Shown piece by piece: positions 32,985 through 43,305 of a DNA stretch of 64,000 nucleotides. Source of the DNA: Lepidostoma basale (lineage: Eukaryota; Arthropoda; Insecta; Trichoptera; Lepidostomatidae); assembly GCA_022606425.2 (NCBI GenBank), contig JAHDVF020000657.1, forward strand, positions 434,001 through 498,000. Reading direction: 5' to 3'. The position numbers and the translations under genes were made by a program. Positions within the stretch are counted from its first letter, which is position 1; every line of letters begins with the position of its first letter. The notes beneath the pieces were generated by a model. The model did not search any database, had not been told where the DNA came from, and saw only the letters and a program-made list of their open reading frames with translations.

Positions 32985-33725
32985 AACAATCACACCGGAG
33001 GGGTAGGCAGAGATAATGAATCGCTACACTACTCTGTATTGACATACCTCTCCAGCTTCCTCTACATTCATACACCGTAACATGCACGCTTGTTGATTTT
33101 ACCGACTTCTAATGTGGTCGCCTTTAAGTATTTGATTTATTTGATCATGTCATGTTTCAATGGTCTACCATCGCCTCTCTTTCTACTCACACTGCTTGTA
33201 GGTATACAACATTTTAATCATTCTTCTCTCGTCTATTTGTTCCATATGTCCAAACCATCCTAGGGATCCTTTTTTAATTTAACTTATAATGCAATCATCT
33301 TCTTTACTCTTCTTCTTTATTTCGTCGTTTGGTGTTCTATTATTTATCGTTTTCCCCACATTATTCTCAGTGATCACATTTTTTAATCCTACTTTCGCCC
33401 TTTTTTTGCCAGCTCTATACTTCACTTCCATATTTATTTATTGTAGGGTAACATACAGTGATTGTTAACATACATACAAATGAACGAACTTACAGTTACA
33501 TATAGACATAGAAGGTTACCCGCCGCTTACCCAAAGCTGTTATAGGACGCAGCGGCGCCCCTTCGTCAGATTCGCTCAAACAATCGCTAGGCCCGCCCCC
33601 TATCCACACAGGACTTACATTAGCTGGAGAATAGAATCACTTCCATATATAAAGGTTGGCACTGGAACTCCATCATGTACTGGCATCTTTGCTTTAGTGA
33701 TAAAGTTCTATTTGCAGTGATGATT
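32985..33725 (-). mobile_element. RTE-A LINE 3' end (CKADD subfamily), interrupted
   Basis: Plus-strand accggaggggtaggcagaga marks its 3' end; towards 33720 it holds the region complementary to AVHNGVLVP. It is split by a 203-bp insert (33434-33636) flanked by a 12-bp target duplication. Many small frameshifts. Confidence 0.7.
33434..33636 (-). mobile_element. 203-bp retroposed insert with 12-bp target duplication
   Basis: TCACTTCCATAT occurs at both edges (33422-33433 and 33637-33648). The minus strand ends in CCCTACAATAAATAAA, a poly(A)-signal-like tail, and has a GC-rich head (cgcctaggcgattgtttgag-like). It has no B box, so it is more likely the 3' end of another LINE than the tRNA-SINE. 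Confidence 0.65.
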
Positions 33726-33810
33726 TTGAGAGTTCCATGTATTTAATAAGGATATACTTTGGTAATTGAAAAACTTTGTTTAATCCACTATTTAATAAAA
33801 AAATATTTAA

Positions 33811-33850
33811 AAAACATGACATGTTTCGGAGGATACCTCCATCTTCAGGT
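33811..33850 (-). ncRNA. hammerhead-like motif (family H2)
   Basis: On the minus strand: CTGAAGA, GGAGG/CCTCC, GAAA, C-AT-G, GTC, ATGTTT. Core intact; the first stem I pair is lost (G to A after the cleavage site). Confidence 0.5.
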
Positions 33851-33894
33851 CATCATCATCCCCTGAAGATGGATGTATCCTCCGAAACAACAAC

Positions 33895-34190
33895 AACAAC
33901 ACAAACCATCACGCCGTTTCTCCACAGGGGTAGGCAGAGAGAATGGACCGCCACACTACTCTATCCTGGCACACCTCTCTAGCTTCCTCCACATTCATAC
34001 ATCGAGTCATACACGCACGTCGATTCTTCCGGCTTCTGACATGACCAACCTTTAATATTTGATTAATTTGGTCATGCCATGTTTTCCTCGGTCTACCTCG
34101 ACTCCTTACTCCATTTACATCGTTAACGTATACTTTTTTAACCATTCTTTCTTCACCCATGCGCTCCATATGTCCGAACCAACGCAGTGT
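33895..34190 (-). mobile_element. RTE-A LINE 3' end, 86-codon open frame
   Basis: The minus strand: MERMGEERMVKKVYVNDVNG, RSRGRPRKTWHDQINQILKV, then RNRRACMTRCMNVEEAREVC and YPCGETA. Clean reading frame, so young. Its 3' end has AACAACAACAAC rather than TTAG repeats. Confidence 0.8.
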
Positions 34191-34799
34191 CGTGTTTTTT
34201 TAATATTTTTTATTAAATAGTGGATTAAACAAAGTTTTTCAATTTCCAAAGTATATTACTATGGAATTCCACAGTGTTCGCGTTCAATAAGTTGATTTAG
34301 TAAGAAATTATACAGTCTGAAACATGTTAGGGAAAAGTGCAAAAAAGTGTATTTTTCATTAGTCAATTTATTTTCATTTGTCAGTTTTTCCTGTTGGTGC
34401 AGATCCCATGCAAAATGCGATGTGTGTGACCAAAAAATAATATCATATTTCATTGGAATATGTTCCCACGTGACCATAATGAGGGCACAACGATTACAAA
34501 TTTATCATTTGACCACAACGTGATATTGTTAACTAATATTTTTATAATTTCAAGCCACAAACTAGATTGCTATGATAATTGTTTGCCGCTTCCTATGGGA
34601 GGTACCGCAAAATGATTATTTTTCATTTATCCTTCATATAGTTAACATAATAAATAATATATTTAATACGACACGGTATACGAAACATTATTATTTTTCA
34701 AGAATGCTTACAAGGGGAGGGCACGACACAGGAAATTGTCTTTGGGGTGGGATTTTGCAGGATTTTAGTACCCCTTAAGAGTCGTCCATAGTCATATTT

Positions 34800-35215
34800 T
34801 CCCAACGGGGGCCGTACCGTCCCCCAGGAAGGTCTGGGTTCCCATCTTTTCTGGGCCACCGCCCCCTTTACAAGAAAAATAAACGTTCAACGCCCACCTC
34901 CCATAAAAGTTATTCGAAATATGGGAAAATGATTACAATACATACAATAACAAAATAAACCAATATTTAAGTTTAATTTACTTTATTAGTACCTACGTGA
35001 TAAGCGTGTTTTTTTGTCTTTTTAGACTATATTTTTTTATCTGCTACGCTCTCTATTTTTTCTGGGTCTCATACTGCCCCCTGAAAGTCTCAAACGCCTA
35101 CAAGGGGGCGTTATCGTCCACTTTGAGAACCTAGGGTCTAGAGCTTTCCATGGGGTCGGTAGCGAGTCCAGATGATCATGGGGGCGTTATGGCCATTAAG
35201 GTGGGCGGCCGTGGC
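34800..35215. repeat. dispersed GC-rich repeat
   Basis: The block ctgggtctcatactgcccc to ccactttgagaacc (35050-35145) recurs at 56440-56525 with few changes. No coding frame or terminal repeats were found; nature unknown. Confidence 0.4.
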
Positions 35216-35389
35216 GAACATAATATATTTAACAAATAAAAATAAAATACTTCAATACTTTTCTTCTATGTAATGTACTCGTAAGTGCTGTATATACAAA
35301 GTATAAATAAAAGAAAAAGAAAAATTCTTAAATACTATTGATGGTTGAGGTATTAGTTTTGTAAAACTCCATTATTAATTTATAATATT

Positions 35390-35725
35390 AAACACGATTG
35401 TTTAGTGGTTTTACTTGGATAATTTATATAAATTATATAAATTGTGACAAATTTGTTTCGCCTTGCGAGAGCATTCTCTAAATAACAAATATGTCACAAT
35501 TTATATAATTTAAACTAACTAACTAACTAACTAACCATCACGCCGTCTCCCCGAAAGGGTAGGCAGAAAGAATGAACTGTCACACTTTTACTGATGCGGC
35601 ACTCCATCCTTCTCTTTTCGCCCCGCGGGAGACGCGGTGTGATGGGTTGCGAACCTCATAATATAAATTTAATTCAAGTAAAACCACTAACCAATCGTGT
35701 TTACTATTATAAATTAATACTTAAA
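35390..35725. repeat. inverted repeat with decayed hammerhead-like arm, split by a short RTE-A derivative
   Basis: Edges acacgattgtttagtggttt and its mirror (35685-35705) bound arms containing tataaattatataaattgtg. The minus strand has AAGGCGAAACAAATTTGTC but no CUGANGA. The insert 35511-35657 sits in the centre-right. Confidence 0.5.
35511..35657 (-). mobile_element. short non-autonomous element with RTE-A tail
   Basis: The minus strand starts gcaacccatcacaccgcgtc, runs through ggcgaaaagagaaggatgga and joins the RTE-A 3' end (cattctttctgcctaccct to gatggttagttag). A second copy with the same junction is at 52603-52735, so the chimaera has itself moved. Confidence 0.65.
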
Positions 35726-35849
35726 TACTGTTTACATTAAAAAACATGTTATTCACTATCAAAATCATTTTTTTTAAACTATATTTGATACTCTCCATAA
35801 TTTTTAATGAAAAAGTCTGTTTTCTAGAAGTTTTATTATATTTTTCGCC

Positions 35850-35960
35850 TGTCTAGGGAATTATCAAATGTAGCATTTGCTACATTTGATGATGTTTCAG
35901 ACAAGCGAAACATGTCTTCTAGAAATCGAAAAACTTCTAGAAATCGGACTTTTCATTCGT
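35850..35960. repeat. palindrome with hammerhead-like arm (family H4)
   Basis: TTTGATGATG, then GAAACATGTC on the + strand (35888-35920), mirrored on the left by tttttcgcctgtctagggaa. Core C3 is T. Confidence 0.45.
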
Positions 35961-36029
35961 ATTAATTATTCATAATATTTAGTTTATAATGAAAATAAAA
36001 AAAAATTATTAAGATTTTTTTTTATTAAT

Positions 36030-36241
36030 TTTCGTCTTCGACCGGTTTCGGCAGCTCGCTGCCATCTTCTGGTCTGGTTTACAATGAACTTCTACCAAGA
36101 AATTTCAATCAACAACATCAATAATTTGAAGATCGCAAGTGAAGCAGATTTGAAAAAACTCTACATCGAACTGAATATAATAACAATGAACTTCTACCAA
36201 GAAATTTCAATCAACAACATCAATTTAGTTTATGATTCTTA
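36030..36241 (+). mobile_element. Penelope-like 5' end: hammerhead-like block plus short ORF
   Basis: The minus strand (36041-36080) has CAGAAGA (T4 changed), a perfect GGCAGC/GCTGCC stem II, GAAAC, CG, GTC. The + strand ORF starts at 36084: MNFYQEISINNINNLKIASE, then ADLKKLYIELNIIT, then the first 12 residues again in frame (36186 on), stop at 36239. The start peptide matches the MNFHQEIS copies at 12839 and 31677. The in-frame tandem duplication is specific to this copy. Confidence 0.5.
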
Positions 36242-36559
36242 ATGGATAGATAGGTAAATTATATAATGGACAATATGCAATAATATTTTAATATATTATA
36301 TTATATAATAATATAATATTTGGTATACCTGTCATGGGATAGAGGGAGTTGGACTTTTATTTCTTGTAAAAGGGACGGTGGTTAATAAAAGGTTGGAAAC
36401 CAATTATGTCTAATAAATTGTTTGTTAAATTTAGTTATATTAGATCGGAAACGGCCAGTGGACCAACAGGTAGTAGCGTCTGTTCTCCATGTTAGGGGCG
36501 GCTACGAACAACATCTGTTCCTCATGTTAGAGGCGGCTGAATTAAAAGATACCAACCCG

Positions 36560-37010
36560 TCTGGCAAGCGTGGTATCTAAACTGCCAAAAACCTTCCAAA
36601 AATGAACTAGAGACGACAACTCTTACAGCAAAAAGTGTCCACAGGCTCAAATGTACACAGAGGTCCATGGAAAGACAGATACTTGGTGTGAGCTTGCGTG
36701 ACCTCACAAGGAATGAAGAAATCAGACGCCGCACCAGGGTTGCTGACGTCATGGGCCGAGTGGCAAAATTGAAATGCAATGGGCTGGACACTTGGCTAGA
36801 CAGAGTGGCAACAGATGGGCACCCAGGATACTCAATTGGAGACCATGGGCAAATAGGCAAAGTGTCGGAAGGCCACCGATGAAATGGACCGATGATATTG
36901 TCAAAAGGGGTGGAAAATCTTGAATACAAAGGGGGCAGGATAGAGACGAGTGGAGGAAATTGGAAGAGGCCTATATCCAGCAGTGGAGGGAAGAAGAAGA
37001 AGAAGAGGGG
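36560..37010 (+). mobile_element. RTE-like LINE 3' end (family B, KSVHRLKC type)
   Basis: The + strand: KSVHRLKCTQRSMERQILGV, SLRDLTRNEEIRRRTRVADV, with a frameshift, then KRPISSSGGKKKKK and a GAAGAAGAAG tail. Nearly identical to 54850-55250, so both are recent. Confidence 0.8.
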
Positions 37011-37674
37011 CCAGTGGACCAGAAATGATGTAGCTTTCAATATTAGGTCAGGTGTGTTAAGTGTGTCCATCTTTGCCTATCTCCTGGGAGTACTGGTTGA
37101 TGATTAGTTAGTTATTCTTTTTAAATTTTGACAACGCTTCCTCTGACCTCAGTTAATACTCGAGTTGTGCATAATATGCGGGGTTTCCAAACAGTTTTTT
37201 TTAATTCTGATTGATCGACCCGCGTTGAATGGCGGTTCTAATCGCATCCGCAGTGGAGTTTACGTGAATAGAATAATGGTTTAATGCTTTTTATTTTAAT
37301 AATTGTGAATAACTCCACTTTTCATGGTCGGTGGTAAATCCAGGAACTTTGTTATACAGCATTTCCTATCGCTCTAATAGCATGAATAATAGAAAAATAA
37401 ATATGCATAACGCGTTTGACGTCACTCTTACACGTTAAGTGCTTTAATTTGTTAATAGAAATGCCAAGATATACTGGAATACTCGTATTCTGAATCCATT
37501 ATGATTGTTAAGAAGTTGGATGGAGTTCAAATTACATTTATCGTTATTATTTTGTTGAATAAATCTTTATACACTGTATAATAAATAATACGAATGAAAA
37601 CATCTAGAATTTTTTATAAATACAATTCCAACCCTATCTGGTCTTCCATTCCTTGACAATAATATAAGACTTTA

Positions 37675-37855
37675 CCATAAACCTTAAATTCCCCCTTGCC
37701 CTCTTTCGGAGGGACACTCCGGGCCATACATTTAGCCCCATCATAAAACAACTACCAAATCACATTCCAATAATGTTTCCTACAGACGTAAGAAGAATAG
37801 CCATTAGAGCTGAATCTCTGTAAGCCAGAAGATCCAAGTCCAAGTCCAAGTCTAT
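37675..37855 (+). mobile_element. jockey-like LINE 3' end
   Basis: The stretch ggagggacactccgggccat to aagatccaagtccaagtcc repeats the last 170 bases of the jockey copy at 38630-39410. 3' end only. Confidence 0.65.
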
Positions 37856-38010
37856 AAGTTCTGTAATAGTTTATGAGAATGACATGTTTCGCCTTTCTAA
37901 GACATTACCAAATGTTTTCAAAATTATATTTATAATGGCTTATAATGGCGAAACATGTAATTCCCATAAACTATAACAAAACTTCTAGAAAACAGACGTA
38001 TTTTTCTTAT
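37855..38010. repeat. palindrome with hammerhead-like arms (family H4)
   Basis: Left (minus) GGCGAAACATGTCATTCTCA and right (plus) GGCGAAACATGTAATTCCCA, with taagttctgtaatag-type edges. Core partly lost. Confidence 0.45.
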
Positions 38011-38084
38011 TCTTTTTCTTTTCCTTAATGAAAATCTTGCGACCTGTTTAAACTAGATACACAACTTTTGTTCTGTGATGAAGA

Positions 38085-38390
38085 TATCCAGCTTTTTCTT
38101 CATCTTTTCGGTGGTCATCCTGGTGGTCGACGGCCCTCTGGATTCTCGTGAATCATGATCTTGGGAATCCTAGCTGGGTTCGTTCTCTCGATATGGTCCT
38201 TTTAGAATCGTCTTCTCTGCCTACTCCATCTGATTATGTAATCAATTTTGCAAGATCTGCGAATCTCTTCGCTGGGTATCTCTTGCCTCCCACGATAGGT
38301 CGCTATATTTTAATTTCTGCTGCTCTTAAGAGATATTTGGTTCTGATAGTGTCTGCTCTTGCTTCAATTCCGCAAGACGTTTTATTTACA
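38085..38390 (-). mobile_element. RTE-like LINE 3' fragment
   Basis: The minus strand carries a GRPPGRPPKRW-like basic tail (38100-38150) preceded by a decayed RT-distal region. 5' truncated. Confidence 0.5.
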
Positions 38391-38629
38391 TTAATTATTT
38401 AATATGAAATTTTATATCATTGTTCAAGAAACAACAATTAACTCTTTATATAATTTCAGCGTGAATCAAATCGATGCAAGAGTAGAAACAATAAATAAAA
38501 AGAAATATGCATTGAAACAGGTGAATGGAATTATGACAGATATCTCGTTGTTGATTTTATCATCAAGGTATTCACAGACACTTACCTAAGCACCTAGAAA
38601 TATAATAATAAGATGCGTTTCAAGAGTGT

Positions 38630-39410
38630 TGAAGTCCAAATTTCCCATGGGAAATAGTGAGAGGCTATTTCGTCATCATTGTAAAAAATCTTTTACGATG
38701 AAAAGTCAAACTTTAAGCGCAGCGACTTTTTTCAGTAAAATACACGTTCCTCCAAACATTCCCAACATAAAAAGACGTTCCATGGACCAAAACAATCAAA
38801 TACCTTGGGGTTACCTAGGATTCTAAGCTGACATGGAGGCCACACATTACAAATAAAGTCAAAGCCGCGTCAAAAGTAATCTCAGCCCCCTACCCAATGT
38901 TAGCTAGAAACAGTAAACTAAGCACCGACAATAAACTCCTGATATACAAAACGGTCATAAGGCCTATCTTCACTTACGCAGCCCAATCTGGGGCTATGCA
39001 GCTTCGAGTCACATACAAAAACTCCAAATCCTGCAAAATAAGGCTGTCCGTTTATCGCTTGGTGCGCCTTCATGGACCAGGATTACACAACTGCACCTAG
39101 AATCGGGAATCCCGATGATAGATGAATTCATTCTGTAACTTGTCGAACGTTTTTACAAAGGACTCCCTTCAAATCCTAACCCCACAATAAAAGACCTCTC
39201 AAATTACGACCCAAACACCTACAGCTGCCACAAGCGCCCTCCTTCAGAGGAACACTCCGGGCCACACCAATCATGCCCCGGCATAAACCAATAACCCACC
39301 AAATCATCTTCCAACAATGCTCCCATCAGACGTAAGAGGAATAGCCACATGAGCTGAACCTCTGTTAGCCAGAAGATCCAAGTCCAAGTCCCCAAGTCCA
39401 AGATAAAATT
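38630..39410 (+). mobile_element. jockey-like LINE, RT C-terminal part and 3' UTR
   Basis: The + strand, with frameshifts: IKYLGVT, LTWRPHITNKVKAAS, then MLARNSKLSTDNKLLIYKTV and IRPIFTYAAQSG, which is the end of jockey-clade reverse transcriptase. Then the LESGIPMIDEFI segment and the 3' UTR shared with 37675-37855. Dead. Confidence 0.75.
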
Positions 39411-39889
39411 ATATACCTAATGCAGGACGGTGACAGTTTTGATATCTCTATTTATTTATTTAATATCGTGATAATTTCGTAGAAATGAAATAAATACATT
39501 GTGATATTAAAACAGTGTTTTGAATTAAACAGTTAATAATGTTAAAGAATCACAGTTTTATATACAATGGATTATTTAATAATTTTCAATATCTTTTGAT
39601 GGATCTATAAAGTGATTGATTGCACTTCCCAAGTGCGTTTCACTATGCATATTGTTTCTGGAACTTGGAAGACAAAAAAAGTGCTAACGCAGTAGAACAT
39701 ATTACAAACATTAGAAACAAAAAAGGATATCTGATAAAATGCAGGGTTTTAGAATAATTCTTTAATAAGTAAGAATAATTATGACTATAAAAAAATGTTC
39801 TTAATTTCTGATAAAGATATTGATTCTCTGGCTTTGATTTTTTTCTAAGCGAGGATATAAAATATATTTTTAAGGACTGAATTGTTGTT

Positions 39890-40040
39890 CTGTCATCTGG
39901 CATTCTTTCTACACGAACAGCTCACTGTAGTCTTTCCGACCTGATTCTCATGGAATGTTCCCTGATCAATTAGTATTTCTAGTTCATGATTTCTTTTGAT
40001 TCTGTAAGTCCCATCCTCCAAAGTGTGTCCAAACAGTTTC
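39890..40040 (-). mobile_element. RTE-like LINE 3' fragment (family E)
   Basis: The minus strand resembles the region upstream of RRAGHVERMPEGRT in the copy at 47310-47790 (plus-strand tctggcattctttctacacg). About 150 bases only. Confidence 0.45.
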
Positions 40041-40639
40041 TACACAATCTACCGTTCAATTTTATAAAGGGATATCAGTTAACACATCTTAGACATATGT
40101 CACTTTAGACATACTAATATAATAGAATGGTTGAAGAAAAATAGGCACTAAACAAAAAAATCAAGTAACATCATGGTTTCATCTACGCCGAAAGGTTCCA
40201 CCGATCATTTTTTTCATCATAGATATTACTAAAATACTTATTCTAGCTGTCGCCAATCCAGTACTTAGCCGCGCTTTGAGCGTAGTTAGTGCGATAAGCA
40301 GGAAGTGAAGTCTTGTGCGAAACATAGGGATATTGAGTGTCAATTTACAATCTAAAATATAATTATCGTTATTGATTAATTATATTTTACATTATAGTAT
40401 TGTGTTAATTATTGGATGAATAGTACTTTACCGTTTGCGGTTCTGGGTAATTTCCTATCGTGGCGTATTCTTATCTATCTTCGTTATCTTGAAAATGTAC
40501 ACAAATCTTGACCCTCGACCTTTGAGAATAATTTGACCTTGCCGCGGTACGAACTGATCAGTCAAAATTGGCGAGCTAATAAAGGAGCCTACTTCTGTGT
40601 TAATGTATAATAGAATAGTAGAGAGAGTTAATTTATTTC

Positions 40640-40755
40640 TCACTAACTAACTAACTAACTAACGAGTTGTGTATGCAACCGCCGAAAGAATTATGCAGAA
40701 CAGTGTGGCGGCCTGTCCTCTCTGCCTACCCTTCTGGGGAAACGGCACGTGTTAA
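40640..40755 (+). mobile_element. RTE-A LINE 3' remnant
   Basis: This has cagtgtggcggcctgtcctc followed by tctgcctacccttctgggga. An ACTAACTAACTAAC run precedes it. Only about 100 bases are left. Confidence 0.55.
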
Positions 40756-40844
40756 ATTAATTTTTTTAAAAGAAAAATGCCCGTTAGCTGTTTGTTTATT
40801 TACAACGTAGTAAAATTTATTAATTTCATCAAAATTAATGTTAA

Positions 40845-41477
40845 CCCCTATTGCGCGGCTTGCTACATTTGCAGTAAAAAAAATGGTTTGAATTGCGATA
40901 GACTGCATTTCGTCACCTGAGAGTAAGAGGGTTTCAAGTAACAAAATTTCACATTCGGCTTTCTTCTTCTTCGGGGTTCTTACTTGCCTTATCTATACGT
41001 ACAATTAAAAAAACATGTAAAAGTATCGTCATTTTGATGTTACGAAAATAATCAAGTTCCATCTGATAATTTAAAACACACGATTCACTGAAGAAGGATT
41101 CATTTAAACTTAGAACTTTATTATTCCAACTGTCGACAGAGAAAAATTACACGCTTCTCGGTAAAAGAGTTTCATCTGCTTCAGATGATATTATACACAG
41201 AATGACCATGGAAAAGACAACAGAGAGCAGCTACAAACTAACTAAAAATTCAGACATACACAGAGATAGATACCACTTACCGAATGCACGAACTAAGACA
41301 GGACAATCAAGGATATTGAACAATGGACTGAAACTCTACAATGAACTACCAAAAGACACAAGGAGACTCACTACAACTCAATAAAAATATATCTGAAACA
41401 ATACATAATTAATAATAAGACAGTTTGAGACAATTTTTATTTTACTGTAAATGAAGTCAGGCACACAATGAAGGTTG
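40845..41477. mobile_element. piggyBac-like MITE (same family as 4563-4801), carrying two insertions
   Basis: Starts CCCCTATTGCGCGGCTTGCT after TTAA (40841-40844) and ends near CACACAATGAAGG before TTGA, a mutated TTAA. Inside are a truncated TCGTCACCTGAG element (40911-41190) and a LINE fragment (41195-41400). The right end lies 51 bases before serpin exon 2. Confidence 0.6.
41195..41400 (+). mobile_element. non-LTR element C-terminal fragment
   Basis: The + strand reads TESSYKLTKNSDIHRDRYHL, then PNARTKTGQSRILNNGLKLY and NELPKDTRRLTTTQ, the tail typical of LINE ORF2 proteins (YHLP..R...G..SI..NG.KLYN.LP). No partner in the window. Confidence 0.55.
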
Positions 41478-41528
41478 AACGTAATCTGCTCTCACGAAAT
41501 ATCATTAACGAATTGTTTTTCTTTTCAG

Positions 41529-41644
41529 GTCTGGCATGTATTTCAATAGCACTCTTACTGTCCTTACCTGCAAACGGACAAAATGATGAAAGTCTCAAAG
41601 AAATATCTAAAGGAATCGAAAAATTCTCAATCAGTCTGTTCTTG
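41529..41644 (+). CDS. serpin exon 2: signal peptide core and helix A
   Basis: Acceptor tttcttttcag, then 2 nt completing Gly11 and 38 codons: LACISIALLLSLPANGQNDE, then SLKEISKGIEKFSISLFL, donor TTG|gttggt (weak but the only one that keeps frame with 43641). The hydrophobic LACISIALLLSL and ANGQ cleavage region complete the signal peptide. ISKGIEKFSISLFL is helix A of the serpin fold. The ATG at 41468 in the same frame belongs to the end of the piggyBac-like element and is not the start. Confidence 0.85.
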
Positions 41645-41764
41645 GTTGGTATCCCATTTATTTTTTATAACCTATGTGTGCTTATTCATGTTAAGTTCAT
41701 TATTGTCTACGTGTGCATGGTGCAAATTTGTATTTAAGTGTGACTAAACTAGACTGCAGGCTGT

Positions 41765-42130
41765 AGGCCGAGTAGTGATGTCAGGAGTTCCACTAAAGAA
41801 CACCAAGGAGTTTATCTACCTCGGGAGCAAAATAACATGGGACGGTCGGTCTAAAAGCGAGGTCGACAGCCGTATACATCAAGCTAGGCTTGCATTTAAT
41901 AAAAGGTCTAAAATAATAGAATCGAAAAATATAGACCTAAAACTGAGAATACTCCTCATCAAGACCTATGAATGGAATATCTTGATGTACGGTTGCGAGA
42001 CATGGTGCCTATCCGAAAGAGATAAACGGAGACTAGAGGCTTTTGAGATGTGGTCCTATAGAAGACTATTAGAAATTTCCTGGAGAGACCACATTACAAA
42101 TGAGGAGGTTCTCCAAAGAGTACTGGCACC
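41765..42130 (+). mobile_element. RTE-like LINE 3' region (family C)
   Basis: The + strand open frame: FIYLGSKITWDGRSKSEVDS, KTYEWNILMYGCETWCLSER, then RRLEAFEMWSYRRLLEISWR and DHITNEEVLQRV. It continues the family seen at 7110-7690 but includes the part just after the RT palm. Beyond 42130 the frame runs into unrelated sequence, so it is 3' truncated or interrupted. Confidence 0.75.
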
Positions 42131-42344
42131 TGCTCAGGACCTTGTCCGAAAGGCGCGCAAGATGTATCGGCCATATAATACGACAAGAAGGCTGATCTCT
42201 CCCGACTACATGACCAAAATATTTTCACACTCTCTGAGACACCCTCACATACGGAAGGGTCTTGCTCCGATGCCCAGCTGGTCATGGATCGACTGGTCCT
42301 TTTTTCTTACCGTAGGGTATGCGGAAAATTTGTTGCTAACACTA

Positions 42345-42480
42345 CAACTCGAAAGCATCTATTTTGGACATCTCTGAGGCCCACGTAGTCCAACACTCGC
42401 AATTATAAAGGAATATGGAGAAGACAAGGGTTTGAACCAGTCTCATCTTGGTATTATTAGAGATATTTTTATTTTCTTTT
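42345..42480 (-). mobile_element. RTE-like LINE fragment
   Basis: The minus strand gives TKMRLVQTLVFSIFLYNCEC then WTTWASEMSKIDAFEL, the K.RLVKTLVFS.FLYG.E.W motif of a further RTE-type family. Its orientation is opposite to both neighbours. Confidence 0.55.
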
Positions 42481-42569
42481 ATGTTCGCCTTCACTTTGTG
42501 TTGTGGAATCATATTTGAATAAATATAACTACACTTTATTCCACTTAACATTCATTTTTCATTCCTCTG

Positions 42570-43305
42570 TACCTAGCTTATGTAGACGATGAAAAAGCTT
42601 TTGATTCTCTTGAAGTGTGGGCCGTATTGGAGGGGATGAAAAGGGCTGGAATAAACTCTAGTTTCATAAATCTTACACAGAATATTTATGAGAACGCTAC
42701 ATTGCATGTGACTCTGAATGACGATTGGAAGACTAATCTGATACCAGTAAAAGTGAGACAAGGAGATCCAATTTCTCCGAAACTTTTTACTTTGGCGTTG
42801 GAATATGCCTTAAAACATCTACCATGGGATTTCAAAGTCATAATCATAGATGGCACTCACCTTAATCATCTACGTTTCGCAGAGGATATTATTGTCATCA
42901 GTAACGACCCTACACAACTGACGGAAATGTTAAAGAAGTTGAACGAAGCATCTAAAAAAGTCGGCCTAAAAATGAACCTCACTAAAACCAAGTCACAACC
43001 AGCACAAATCGTATTGGACAATGCCAGCATTGAATCTGTCAGTGAATACATTTATTTGGGTCACAAAATACAGCTTGGGCGAGATAACCAGACAGCAGAC
43101 CTGAATAGAAGAGTCGGACTAAGCTGGGCAACATTCAAAAATCTTGGTAACATTTTGAAAAATCCGAAAGTACCCATCAACTTGAAAAGGAGAGTGTTCA
43201 ATGCCTGTGTCCTGCCAGTGTTCACTTATGGTATTGAGACAGTCACAATGTCACAAAAAAGTGCCAACAAGCTAAGAGTCACTCAAAGAGTAACACAGAC
43301 ATGTT
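42570..43305 (+). mobile_element. RTE-like LINE reverse transcriptase domain (family B), inactivated
   Basis: Longest open LINE frame in the window (about 245 codons). RT motif A is AYVDDEKAFDSLEVW, motif B is VRQGDPISPKLF, and motif C is LRFAEDIIVIS, where the catalytic FADD has become FAED. After it come LKMNLTKTKSQ, YIYLGHKIQL and VFNACVLPVFTYGIETVTMS. The 5' end is missing and the 3' end stops at ANKLRVTQRVTQ, exactly where the family B tails begin. The Asp-to-Glu change and both truncations make it a dead copy. Inside serpin intron 2. Confidence 0.85.

Larger units (their letters stand above)
33725..34285. repeat. inverted Penelope-like terminal repeat (H2), split by RTE-A
   Basis: The left arm 33725-33850 and the right edge 34190-34285 (gtcgtgttttttta to ggaattccacagtgttcgcg) mirror each other. 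The RTE-A copy 33895-34190 sits inside the right-arm hammerhead, between CCGAAACA and GTGTCGTG. Confidence 0.6.

Noticed and set aside
36522..37070. 182-codon minus-strand frame
   Set aside because: It is the antisense shadow of the family B LINE 3' end at 36560-37010; the same shadow appears opposite 54850-55250.
41468..41737. ATG at 41468 as the serpin start codon
   Set aside because: The first 20 codons are the right end of a piggyBac-like element and intron; a proper acceptor lies at 41528 and exon 1 at 22311 supplies a phase-matched start and signal-peptide n-region.
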